Source: Candidatus Saccharibacteria bacterium UBA2866 (GTDB lineage Bacteria > Patescibacteriota > Saccharimonadia > Saccharimonadales > Saccharimonadaceae). Taken from it: 10,382 nt of DNA. The position numbers and the translations under genes were made by a program. Location of the stretch: contig DEEY01000003.1 in assembly GCA_002350545.1 (NCBI GenBank), forward strand, positions 1,975 through 12,356, written 5' to 3'. Shown here in pieces: positions 1-6,793 of the stretch. The notes beneath the pieces are model-generated. The model was not told the origin of the DNA, did not search any database, and saw only the letters and a list, made by a program, of their open reading frames with translations. How positions within the stretch are numbered: the first letter of the stretch is position 1; every line of letters begins with the position of its first letter.

Positions 1-735
1 AATGTCTGACCGGTGCAGGCCGCACCTATTCCTGATGTCCGCCGATCTGCTCGTTCCGCCTGCGTCCGGTTGCCCCTTCCTCAAAACTCGTCCCGCGGAC
101 AACCGCGTTCTTCCCGAAGCGATTCTTGATCGCAAGCACCGCCTCCTGCATCTTTCTCTCCCGCTCTCTCTTTGCCTGTTCCTGTTTTCTCTGCTTTTCC
201 AGAAGATCATAGTCTGTAAACAGGTCCAGCTGCTCGTACGTCTCCTCTTTTTTCACGGCCGATTCCGGGACGGTATGGCTGGCCGAAAGATTGAATCTTC
301 GTACCATCAGCCTGCGGTCTGTGATCCGGTCGTAAAGACGGACTGCCGCCTGGATGATCTCCTCCGTGGAAGCCGTCTGGGCTGTGAGATTTTCAGACCC
401 ATGCGCCGGCCTGGGTACCTTTCTGCCATACCGGTCAAGCGTCACCTTTCCCCGAAGATAAGCGCGAAGATCAGGATTCTCAACGTTATCGATGTCATAT
501 CCCACATCCAGCACCAGCTGATCGGTGACAAGACGCCTGGAGAACAGCTCGAGCGACAGCTTCTCCGCCATCTCCCGGATGATGACCCTGCCATGCTCAA
601 AATCGTACGGCTCCAACAGAACCTGTCCGGATGAAATGCTGCGGTTCTCCGGCCTGTATGCCCTTATATCCGCCAGTGTGCAGGGCTCCCAGCCCCAGGC
701 ATGGTCAATCAACAGCTCCGCATTCACCCCAAACA
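1..735. other. GC-rich segment ending inside the polymerase gene
   Basis: Hand counts show a compositional step: 35 of 60 bases are G/C at 301-360 and 33 of 60 at 601-660, against 20 of 60 at 721-780 and 16 of 60 at 1141-1200. Left of about 735 the codons are GC-ending (CTG, GGC, AGG, GCC). Right of it the same gene uses TTA, AGA, GAA and AAA like the rest of the window. The reading frame is unbroken across the change. Bases 1-25, downstream of the polymerase stop, hold nothing I can identify. Confidence 0.75.
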
Positions 736-1426
736 TTTTATACAAATAGTCTTCATCTTTTTCTGAACAAAGTGCCACATCACCCATCGTATACATTCCA
801 GCTTGTTCTAAACGTCTAGCGTATCCTTTACCCACTCGCCAAAAATCCGTCAAAGGTTTATGGTCCCATAACTTACGTCTATAACTCATCTCATCTAGTT
901 CCGCAATCCTCACTCCATCTTTATCTGGCTTTGCACGTTTCGCTTCAATATCCATCGCCACTTTAGCAAGATACATGTTCGTTCCAATCCCCGCCGTTGC
1001 CGTAATCCCAGTCTCTTTCAAAACCTCTTTCATCAGTTTCATCGCGAGTTCTCTCGCTGTCATTTTATAATTCTTCAGATACGACGTTGCGTCAATAAAA
1101 ACTTCATCAATCGAATAAACGTGAATATCTTCCGGCGAAATATAACGTAAATATATATTATATATTCTGGCACTATAGCTCATATAATAAGCCATCCTAG
1201 GCTTCGCAATGATAAAATCTCTCGCTTTTCTTTTTACCTCAAAAAGTCTCGCCCTCCCCGGAATACCTAACTCTTTCAAAGCTGGCGAAACCGCAAGGCA
1301 AATCGTTTTATCCGTTCGCGATTCATCCGCCACCACTAGTCTAGCCTTCAAGGGATCAAGCCCTCGCTCCACACACTCCACCGATGCATAAAATGACTTC
1401 AAATCAATCGCAATATAACTCTTCAT
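26..1426 (-). CDS. Y-family translesion DNA polymerase (UmuC/DinB-like)
   Basis: Error-prone polymerase that copies past damaged template bases. The 466 residues look complete. The palm carries the metal ligands D8 (in IDLKSFYASVE) and D107-E108 (in YSIDEVFID). A helix-hairpin-helix region lies near residues 190-216 and the little-finger domain near 260-380. The motif QLDLF at 399-403 matches the consensus beta-clamp-binding peptide, followed by a charged helix and a conserved-looking tail ending in IGGHQE. From memory the whole protein resembles UmuC-like polymerases of Lachnospiraceae and other Clostridia, often on mobile elements, so lateral transfer is likely. The 3' half is GC-rich and the 5' half AT-rich, with a break near codon 230. 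The ATG lies 13 bases after the tRNA-Leu CCA end; I see no Shine-Dalgarno and no promoter of its own, so it is probably read through from the tRNA promoter. Family call is firm; in vivo role is inferred. Confidence 0.93.
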   Translation of the reverse strand: MKSYIAIDLKSFYASVECVERGLDPLKARLVVADESRTDKTICLAVSPALKELGIPGRARLFEVKRKARDFIIAKPRMAYYMSYSARIYNIYLRYISPEDIHVYSIDEVFIDATSYLKNYKMTARELAMKLMKEVLKETGITATAGIGTNMYLAKVAMDIEAKRAKPDKDGVRIAELDEMSYRRKLWDHKPLTDFWRVGKGYARRLEQAGMYTMGDVALCSEKDEDYLYKMFGVNAELLIDHAWGWEPCTLADIRAYRPENRSISSGQVLLEPYDFEHGRVIIREMAEKLSLELFSRRLVTDQLVLDVGYDIDNVENPDLRAYLRGKVTLDRYGRKVPRPAHGSENLTAQTASTEEIIQAAVRLYDRITDRRLMVRRFNLSASHTVPESAVKKEETYEQLDLFTDYDLLEKQRKQEQAKRERERKMQEAVLAIKNRFGKNAVVRGTSFEEGATGRRRNEQIGGHQE

Positions 1427-1439
1427 TTTAATAAGAAAT

Positions 1440-1524
1440 TGGTAGCCGGGACGGGACTTGAACCCGTACGGGTTTCCCCATTCGATTTTAAGTCGAACGC
1501 GTATACCAATTCCGCCACCCGGCC
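1440..1524 (-). tRNA. tRNA-Leu (anticodon UAA)
   Basis: Reads UUA codons. On the minus strand the acceptor GGCCGGG pairs with CCCGGCT (one G-U), followed by discriminator A and an encoded CCA. The D stem is GCG/CGC. The anticodon stem TTCGA/TCGAA holds the loop CTTAAAA, giving anticodon TAA. A GGG-GAAA-CCC long variable arm marks a class II tRNA, as expected for leucine. The T arm is ACGGG-TTCAAGT-CCCGT. Its promoter overlaps the trxB stop codon, and the polymerase gene follows on the same strand after 13 bases. Confidence 0.97.
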
Positions 1525-1532
1525 ACGACTTA

Positions 1533-1541
1533 ATTATATCA
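1533..1541 (-). promoter_or_regulatory. Extended -10 promoter of tRNA-Leu
   Basis: On the minus strand TGATATAAT is a perfect extended -10 (TGN + TATAAT), ending 8 bases before the mature tRNA 5' end. No convincing -35 is visible. The TGA of this element is also the stop codon of trxB, so coding and promoter sequence are shared. Confidence 0.75.
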
Positions 1542-2318
1542 CTTCTTCGCCAAATAATCTATAGCTGCCTCAGCCGCTATTGCACCATCCCCTGCCGCCG
1601 TTACAAGCTGCCGCACTTTTTTTGTTCTACAATCTCCCGCCACAAACACTCCCGCGCGAGAAGTCTTACAATCCTCTTCCGCCACAATATATCCCTCACT
1701 ATTAATATCTACTAAATCCTTCGCCACCTTTGTATTTGGCACCCGCCCAATCGCCACAAACACCGCTTCAGCATCCTTCGGAATCGGGTCATCGTGATGG
1801 ATATGATACACTTTTGACGCAATATTTTCCAAATACCTAATTTCGTGTTTGGCCGTATTGCCACTCCCCACTACTACTACCGGTTTATCCTTGTAAAGCG
1901 CCCCATCGCAAGTTGCACAGTAAGAAATCGCTCTTTTGCCCGCATCCGCTGTTTGCTTTTCACTTAAACGACGTGGTTCAGTTCCCATCGCCAATATTAT
2001 CGCGCCACATGAATACTCATTTTCATCAGTTTTTACTCTGAACCCTTTTTTACCCGAAATCTCATTCATCGTTTCCACTTCTTCGTACTTTACTTCCACA
2101 CCTAGCTCACTTACTTGCCCGTATATCTTATTTGCGAGATCCGCCCCCGAAACACCTAGGTCTCCCGGCCAGTTTTCAATATTCAAAGTATTAATTATTT
2201 GTCCACCATGAACTGTTTTTTCAACTATCAAAACTGAAAGCCCCGCGCGTTTTACATAAATCCCCGCCGTCATTCCAGCAATTCCTGCCCCCACTATTAT
2301 CACATCAAAGTATTGCAA
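1539..2318 (-). CDS. trxB: Thioredoxin reductase-like flavoprotein, shortened NADPH domain
   Basis: Would pass electrons through FAD and a redox disulfide to thioredoxin. The FAD-binding motif GAGIAG lies at 10-15, the active-site CATC at 134-137, a second dinucleotide motif GSGNTA at 151-156, and a C-terminal FAD motif around VFVAGDC (224-230). The protein has 259 residues against roughly 310-320 for usual TrxB. The shortfall sits between the beta strand at 170-173 and FVAIG at 187-191, where about 50 residues of the NADPH domain are absent. The NADPH-phosphate motif HRRxxxR is replaced by HHDD (174-177), so NADPH use is doubtful. The start is TTG at 2318, chosen because it gives the proper MQYFDVIIVG N-terminus and follows a GGAGG Shine-Dalgarno. 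It is third in the gpx-trxA-trxB operon, two bases after the trxA stop. Family call is strong; electron donor is uncertain. Confidence 0.9.
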   Translation of the reverse strand: MQYFDVIIVGAGIAGMTAGIYVKRAGLSVLIVEKTVHGGQIINTLNIENWPGDLGVSGADLANKIYGQVSELGVEVKYEEVETMNEISGKKGFRVKTDENEYSCGAIILAMGTEPRRLSEKQTADAGKRAISYCATCDGALYKDKPVVVVGSGNTAKHEIRYLENIASKVYHIHHDDPIPKDAEAVFVAIGRVPNTKVAKDLVDINSEGYIVAEEDCKTSRAGVFVAGDCRTKKVRQLVTAAGDGAIAAEAAIDYLAKK

Positions 2319-2320
2319 TT

Positions 2321-2626
2321 CTAAACCTCCATCATTTTCTTAAGTTTTCGTTCTGGTTGCACTCCCACTTCGCGTGCCACTTCTATTCCATCCTTAAACA
2401 TCACCATACACGGAATCGTAGAAACCCGATACTCCTCCGCCAGCTCATCATTATCATCAATATTCACGCCTACCAACTTCACTTCTGAATGTGTTTTTGC
2501 AAACGCTTCAAGAATCGGTTTCATCATCTTGCAAGGGCCACACCAATCCGCATTAAAATCTACTAACACTAAGCCCTTCGCCTGCAATACTTCTTTTTCA
2601 AATTCATCGGCATTTATATCTTTCAT
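2321..2626 (-). CDS. trxA: Thioredoxin
   Basis: Small cytoplasmic disulfide reductase of 101 residues, the normal length. The active site WCGPC occupies 28-32 (C29, C32), preceded by the usual DFNAD strand, and the cis-proline is P72 in STIPC. A third cysteine, C73, directly follows the cis-proline. The start is supported by AAGGAG (2632-2637) spaced 5 bases from ATG. The ATG overlaps the gpx stop as ATGA, a typical translational-coupling arrangement, and trxB follows at once. The context says it carries electrons from the reductase to the peroxidase upstream. No signal peptide is visible. Confidence 0.97.
   Translation of the reverse strand: MKDINADEFEKEVLQAKGLVLVDFNADWCGPCKMMKPILEAFAKTHSEVKLVGVNIDDNDELAEEYRVSTIPCMVMFKDGIEVAREVGVQPERKLKKMMEV
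2326..2330 (-). promoter_or_regulatory. Ribosome binding site of trxB (decides TTG start)
   Basis: Minus-strand GGAGG sits 7 bases before TTG at 2318, within the last codons of trxA. No in-frame ATG offers a better N-terminus, so this site supports the TTG start. Confidence 0.75.
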
Positions 2627-3168
2627 ATTAACTCCTTAATTTTATCGGCAAAATCTTTTGGTTCGTCAGTTGGCCCGAATCTATACACTACTTTTCCATT
2701 ACGATCCACTACAAATTTCGTAAAATTCCATTTAATAAAGCCTTTTTCCTTACCAACGCCTGGAAGTTTAGCAATCGCCTTCATCGCCAATTTGTTTTTC
2801 ATACCAACTGGCTCCGTATCCTCACTAATCTGTTCTTTCAAATACTTATATAGTGGTTCCGCTTTATCACCATTCACTTCTATTTTAGCCAACTGGTCAA
2901 ACGTTGTTTTATACTTTGCCGTGCAAAATTCATGTATTTCATCATCTGAACCCGGTGCCTGATGCCCAAATTGATTGCACGGAAAATCCAAAATTTCAAG
3001 TCCTTTCTTGTGCAAATCTGTATATAGTTTTTCTAAGCCTTCATACTGTGGCGTAAATCCACACCCTGTCGCAGTATTAACAATAATCAACACCTTATCT
3101 TTCAATTTAGCTAAATCTAGTTCCGACCCATCCCGTTTTTTAACTTTAAAATCATATATACTAGCCAT
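2623..3168 (-). CDS. gpx: Thioredoxin-dependent glutathione peroxidase-family peroxidase
   Basis: Reduces hydrogen peroxide or organic hydroperoxides. The peroxidatic cysteine is C36 in the NTATGCGFTPQYEGL block. The other catalytic residues of the family are visible: Q70 in NQFGHQ, and W147-N148 in WNFTKF. C82 in EFCTAKYK matches the resolving cysteine of thioredoxin-dependent Cys-GPx enzymes, so the reductant is probably thioredoxin; trxA and trxB directly downstream agree. At 181 residues it is about 20 longer than usual; the extra sequence lies near 121-143 before the W-N motif. No signal peptide, so cytoplasmic. It is first in the operon, with a classical -35/-10 promoter, a short leader and AAAGGA spaced 5 bases from ATG. 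Confidence 0.96.
   Translation of the reverse strand: MASIYDFKVKKRDGSELDLAKLKDKVLIIVNTATGCGFTPQYEGLEKLYTDLHKKGLEILDFPCNQFGHQAPGSDDEIHEFCTAKYKTTFDQLAKIEVNGDKAEPLYKYLKEQISEDTEPVGMKNKLAMKAIAKLPGVGKEKGFIKWNFTKFVVDRNGKVVYRFGPTDEPKDFADKIKELI
2632..2637 (-). promoter_or_regulatory. Ribosome binding site of trxA
   Basis: Minus-strand AAGGAG lies 5 bases before the trxA ATG, inside the 3' end of gpx. It is a strong site in an operon-internal gene, in contrast to the promoter-proximal genes of this window that lack any such site. Confidence 0.75.
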
Positions 3169-3173
3169 AATAA

Positions 3174-3179
3174 TCCTTT
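3174..3179 (-). promoter_or_regulatory. Ribosome binding site of gpx
   Basis: Minus-strand AAAGGA lies 5 bases before the gpx ATG. With the predicted transcription start near 3182 the leader would be about 14 bases, just long enough to hold this site. Confidence 0.65.
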
Positions 3180-3188
3180 CTACCTACT

Positions 3189-3217
3189 ATTATCTCCTAA
3201 ATCATTGGTTTTTTCAA
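3189..3217 (-). promoter_or_regulatory. Promoter of the gpx-trxA-trxB operon (-35/-10)
   Basis: On the minus strand TTGAAA (3212-3217, 5 of 6 to TTGACA) and GATAAT (3189-3194, 5 of 6 to TATAAT) are separated by exactly 17 bases. No TG extension is present. It fills the gap between the uvrD stop and gpx. Confidence 0.65.
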
Positions 3218-3221
3218 TAAT

Positions 3222-5189
3222 CTATTCAAATACTGGCAAATCTTCTGGAAACGGGTCAAAATCATTTTCTTCAAAATCATCATCACAATATCCTACCGAA
3301 CCCGCACCAGAAAAACCATATGGGTTATAGCCAAGTTCCGTCAAAAATCTTGACGGCATATTAAAACTCCTGCTTCCAAACGAAAATCGACTCCCTGCAT
3401 AGGTCAAAAATAATCTCCGCATCGCCCGTGTCATTCCCACATAAGCCAGTCGTCGTTCTTCCTCGAGTTCCGCCTCATCATCATAAGCCCTTGAACCAGG
3501 GAATAACCCTTCTTCCATCCCCGCCATAAATACCACCGGAAACTCTAATCCCTTCGCAGCATGCATTGTCATTAAAGTTACCGCACTGCTCACCGAAGCT
3601 TCATCCGCCGATGACATCAAGGTTGCATCTGCCAAAAACTCCTCTAACTCTTCATATTCCGCCGCTTGCGACTTTAATACTTCTAAGTTTTGCATTCGGT
3701 CTTCGCTACTCGGTGTACCATCATTGGTCAAAGTCCTAAAATCAAAATATTCAATTACCTCTCCCACAATTTCTCCCGGATTATCAGTTATCTTCACCTT
3801 CTTCAAAAAGTTAATCAATCTCATCAAACCATTACGGGCTTTAGCAGCCTTCAAAACTTCTACCACGTCTGGCTCAAACAAGGGCTGTACACCCGAAATC
3901 GCATCCATCGCCATCAAAACTCTCGTTAGCGACACTTCCCCCACCCCAGAAAGCACATTTCCACAAACTCGAGCCAGGCTCACCTTATCTCGTTGATTTA
4001 CAATCAGCCTCAAAATCGCTAGCACATCCTTCACTTCTTTTCGGTCATAAAATCTCACCCCACCCACAATTTTATATGGCACCTGCATATTAATAAACGC
4101 CTTTTCAAAAGCATACGACTGCGCATTAGTCCGATATAAAACCGCAAAATCACCAAAATCCGGATATTCCGACTGCAACTTTAAAATCATCATTGCAACA
4201 TAATTTGCTTCCGCCGTTTCATCACGCAGGCTTTCAATTTCTATTGGTTCGCCCTTGCCTATTTCCGTAAATAAAGTTTTGTCTGTCCGCTGTTTATTCT
4301 CGTGAATAATTTTTTGCGATGCTTCCAAAATATTCCCGGTCGAACGATAATTCTGCTCCAATTTTATCACTGTCGCACCTGGGAAATCCTTTTCAAAATT
4401 CAAAATATTCGTAAAATCTGCGCCACGCCATGAATAAATCGACTGCCAATCATCTCCCACCACACAAATATTCCTCTCCTCATTCACAAGTAGTTTTACA
4501 ATCTGATATTGCACCATATTTGTATCCTGATATTCATCAATCAAAATATGTCGGAATCTATCCTGCCACTTTTTACGCACTTCTGGATGCTTTTTAAATA
4601 GTTCTAGTTCATAAAGTAATAAATCGTCAAAATCTAGCGCTCCCGCTTTTCGTTTTTCATCTTCATATTTATAAAAAATCTTTGCAATGTTTTTTTGATT
4701 CGGATAGTAAGCGTTAGCTTCATATTCTTCTGGCCCGTTTCCCTTATTCTTCTCAGCAGAAATAATCGCTTGAATTGATTTTGGCTTCAGTTGTTTATTG
4801 TCCGCCAGCCTCAATTCTTTTATAATTCGCCGAATCAAAGACACTTGATCATCTACATCGTAGATCACAAAATTTTTATCAATCCCCAAAACATCCGCCT
4901 CCAAACGCAAAATCTTCACTGCTATCCCATGAAACGTCCCCATATAAGGCATTTTAAAACCACCAATTAATTGTTGCAGCCTATCCTTCATTTCTTTCGC
5001 CGCCTTGTTAGTAAATGTTACGGCCAAAATATCATTCGGTCTAACCCCGTGTTTAATCAAATTCGCAATTCTATGTGTCAAGGTTTTTGTTTTACCAGAA
5101 CCCGCTCCTGCAAGTATCAAAATTGGACCCGACAAGCACTCTACAGCTTCCCTTTGCTGCTCATTTAAACCCTCCAAAATTCTATCCAT
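3222..5189 (-). CDS. pcrA: UvrD/PcrA-type superfamily 1A DNA helicase
   Basis: ATP-driven 3'-5' helicase of nucleotide excision repair and replication-conflict clearance. Motifs in order: Q motif LNEQQREAV (8-16), Walker A AGAGSGKT (27-34, K33), Ia AVTFTNKAAKEM (56-67), II DEYQDT (218-223), III VVGDDWQSIYSWRGA (243-257), IV LEQNYRST (277-284), V TMHAAKGLEFPVVF (541-554), VI RRLAYVGMTRA (579-589). At 655 residues it is shorter than Bacillus-type PcrA (about 740): it ends soon after the core in an acidic tail, without an evident C-terminal Tudor-like RNA polymerase-binding domain. Motif III has W248 where an aspartate or other residue is common. The ATG is preceded by an extended -10 only 6 bases away and has no Shine-Dalgarno. 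It lies 15 bases downstream of murA on the same strand. PcrA and UvrD are not safely distinguished here. Confidence 0.97.
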   Translation of the reverse strand: MDRILEGLNEQQREAVECLSGPILILAGAGSGKTKTLTHRIANLIKHGVRPNDILAVTFTNKAAKEMKDRLQQLIGGFKMPYMGTFHGIAVKILRLEADVLGIDKNFVIYDVDDQVSLIRRIIKELRLADNKQLKPKSIQAIISAEKNKGNGPEEYEANAYYPNQKNIAKIFYKYEDEKRKAGALDFDDLLLYELELFKKHPEVRKKWQDRFRHILIDEYQDTNMVQYQIVKLLVNEERNICVVGDDWQSIYSWRGADFTNILNFEKDFPGATVIKLEQNYRSTGNILEASQKIIHENKQRTDKTLFTEIGKGEPIEIESLRDETAEANYVAMMILKLQSEYPDFGDFAVLYRTNAQSYAFEKAFINMQVPYKIVGGVRFYDRKEVKDVLAILRLIVNQRDKVSLARVCGNVLSGVGEVSLTRVLMAMDAISGVQPLFEPDVVEVLKAAKARNGLMRLINFLKKVKITDNPGEIVGEVIEYFDFRTLTNDGTPSSEDRMQNLEVLKSQAAEYEELEEFLADATLMSSADEASVSSAVTLMTMHAAKGLEFPVVFMAGMEEGLFPGSRAYDDEAELEEERRLAYVGMTRAMRRLFLTYAGSRFSFGSRSFNMPSRFLTELGYNPYGFSGAGSVGYCDDDFEENDFDPFPEDLPVFE

Positions 5190-5195
5190 TATATC

Positions 5196-5204
5196 ATTAT
5201 AACA
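5196..5204 (-). promoter_or_regulatory. Extended -10 promoter of the helicase gene (leaderless geometry)
   Basis: Minus-strand TGTTATAAT followed by GATATA and then ATG at 5189. The standard 7-base distance from the -10 end puts the transcription start on the A of the start codon. The 15-base gap between murA stop and this ATG consists of exactly this element plus the 6-base spacer. No clear -35. Confidence 0.7.
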
Positions 5205-6755
5205 CTATATACCAGTCAGTGGCACGATATCAGCCCCGAGATGTCGGAGTCTCGCTGCAAAATCTTGATACCCACGATTAATCGTATAAACATTCCTCAA
5301 AATTGATTTACCCGGTGCAGCTAACATTCCAATCAACACCACTACTGCCGGTCGAAGCGCAGCTGGAGCCACAAGTTCCGTCGGTCGGAAGTTTGTCGGT
5401 CCCTCAATATATACTCGATGTGCATCAAGCAGTTCCACTTTTACATTTAAATTCGAAAGCTCCGTAATATACACTGCCCGATTTTCAAACACCCAATCAT
5501 GAATCAAAGTTCGCCCCTCCGCCACTGCTGCAATAATCGAAAAGAAAGGCAAATTATCAATATTTAGTCCCGGAAACGGCATCGGATGAATCTTGTCTAC
5601 TGGCGCCACTAGTTTTGATTTTTTTACCACCAAGTCTACCAGGCGCGTTCGCTTGTTCGCCGACAAGTATTCTTCCGAACGCTCAATTTTTGCATTCATA
5701 TTTTTTAAAACTTCTAGTTCAATTTCCAAAAATTCAATCGGCGCTCTTACAATCGTGATTTCCGAATGTGTCACTAACGCCGCGGCAATAAACGACATCG
5801 CCTCAATCGGATCTTCCGAAATGTGGTATTCTACATCTGTGTCAAACCTTGGTTTTCCATAAACAACCAGCCTTGTAGTTCCAATGCCTTCAATTTTAAC
5901 GCCAAGCTGTTCCAAAAAGAAACACATATCCTGCACCATATAATTTGGCGACGCCCCTACAATAGTAGTTTTACCCGGATTCAAAGCCGCCGCCATCAGC
6001 ACGTTCTCCGTCACTGTGTCACCACGTTCAGCTAGTACAATATATCTATCGTTCTTATCTTTTAGCACCTTTTTATCAACTTCTACCTCATAAAAACCAC
6101 TGTTACATTCTGCATCCACCTTTAAGCCAAATGATTCTAAAGCCTTAAGATGCGGTTCAATCGTTCGTGTACCAAGCGAACATCCCCCGGCATAAGGCAA
6201 TCTAAATTTATCGTATTTATGTAAAAGAGGCCCTAAAAACATAATAATCGACCGCGTTTTACGAGCAGCTTCAATATCCATTTCGTCAAGTTTTAATTCA
6301 CGTGGTGATATAATTTCTAGGTCTCTGTGGCGGTTTGTCCAGTGACATTTTACGCCAATTGATTCCAAAACTTCAATAATTCTAAAAACTTCCTCAATCC
6401 TTGCTACCCGATGTAAAACAGTTTTTCCAGTATTAAGAAGTGAAGCACATAATAACCCCACTGCCGCATTTTTTGACGTATTAATGGTAATTTCACCCAT
6501 CAATTCCTGGCCACCACGAATCCGAAAACTCTGCGAAGCCGAGTCATTTATAGAGAGAATTTGGGTTCCAAACACTTCGGAAAGCTTTTTAATCATCTCC
6601 AGCGAAACATTCTGTCCGCCTTTTTCCATACGATGAATTGCTGACTGCGAAGTTCCAACTGCTTTTGCTAGCTCCTCCTGTGTCCAACCTTTTTCTTCAC
6701 GCATGTGAGCGATAGTTTCGCCAATCACTTGCTGATAACTACGTGCTTTTTTCAT
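5205..6755 (-). CDS. murA: UDP-GlcNAc enolpyruvyl transferase with N-terminal XRE HTH domain
   Basis: MurA transfers enolpyruvate from phosphoenolpyruvate to UDP-GlcNAc, the first committed step of peptidoglycan synthesis in the cytoplasm. Residues about 75-516 form the two-lobed enolpyruvyl transferase fold: K95-N96 in TSKNAAV, the fosfomycin-target loop AGGCSLGTR with C192, the MPFPGLNIDN segment, and the C-terminal RGYQDFAARLRHLGA. Catalytic residues appear intact. Residues about 1-68 are a separate XRE/Cro helix-turn-helix: TQEELAKAVGTS, then recognition helix QSAIHRMEKG. Both parts are in one frame with no stop or internal promoter, giving 516 residues against about 420 for plain MurA. 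The fusion implies a DNA-binding enzyme, perhaps autoregulatory (inference). Promoter TGATATAAT lies 7 bases before ATG; the AGGA there is too close to serve as Shine-Dalgarno. uvrD follows after 15 bases; pgk is divergent. Confidence 0.95.
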   Translation of the reverse strand: MKKARSYQQVIGETIAHMREEKGWTQEELAKAVGTSQSAIHRMEKGGQNVSLEMIKKLSEVFGTQILSINDSASQSFRIRGGQELMGEITINTSKNAAVGLLCASLLNTGKTVLHRVARIEEVFRIIEVLESIGVKCHWTNRHRDLEIISPRELKLDEMDIEAARKTRSIIMFLGPLLHKYDKFRLPYAGGCSLGTRTIEPHLKALESFGLKVDAECNSGFYEVEVDKKVLKDKNDRYIVLAERGDTVTENVLMAAALNPGKTTIVGASPNYMVQDMCFFLEQLGVKIEGIGTTRLVVYGKPRFDTDVEYHISEDPIEAMSFIAAALVTHSEITIVRAPIEFLEIELEVLKNMNAKIERSEEYLSANKRTRLVDLVVKKSKLVAPVDKIHPMPFPGLNIDNLPFFSIIAAVAEGRTLIHDWVFENRAVYITELSNLNVKVELLDAHRVYIEGPTNFRPTELVAPAALRPAVVVLIGMLAAPGKSILRNVYTINRGYQDFAARLRHLGADIVPLTGI

Positions 6756-6777
6756 ATCCTAAATTATATCACAGGAT
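6756..6777. repeat. Short inverted repeat spanning the murA -10 (possible operator)
   Basis: ATCCT (6756-6760) and AGGAT (6773-6777) form an inverted repeat with a 12-base spacer that contains the murA -10. A second one, GCATA (6778-6782) and TATGC (6792-6796), lies between the two divergent promoters, its right arm touching the pgk extended -10. Arms of five bases are weak evidence, but the HTH domain on MurA makes an operator here plausible. Confidence 0.25.
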
Positions 6778-6790
6778 GCATATTTGTAAA
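6763..6790 (-). promoter_or_regulatory. Promoter of murA (extended -10, leaderless geometry)
   Basis: On the minus strand TTTACA (6785-6790, 5 of 6 to the -35 consensus), a 16-base spacer, and TGA + TATAAT (-10 at 6763-6768). The -10 ends 7 bases before ATG, so transcription would start at the ATG or one base upstream. Confidence 0.7.
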
Positions 6791-6793
6791 GTA

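Noticed and set aside
2..634. Long plus-strand open frame of 210 codons opposite the polymerase gene
   Set aside because: It lies wholly antisense to a clearly conserved polymerase, resembles no protein I know, and its openness is explained by the GC-rich codons on the other strand.
1539..2318. trxB as a pseudogene because of its missing segment
   Set aside because: The frame is uninterrupted, FAD and CxxC motifs are intact, the Shine-Dalgarno is good and the operon is tight, so a functional short form is more likely.
3204..3218. ATTG...CAAT hairpin after uvrD as a terminator
   Set aside because: The stem is only four weak pairs with a seven-base loop. The sequence is better explained as the -35 and spacer of the gpx promoter.
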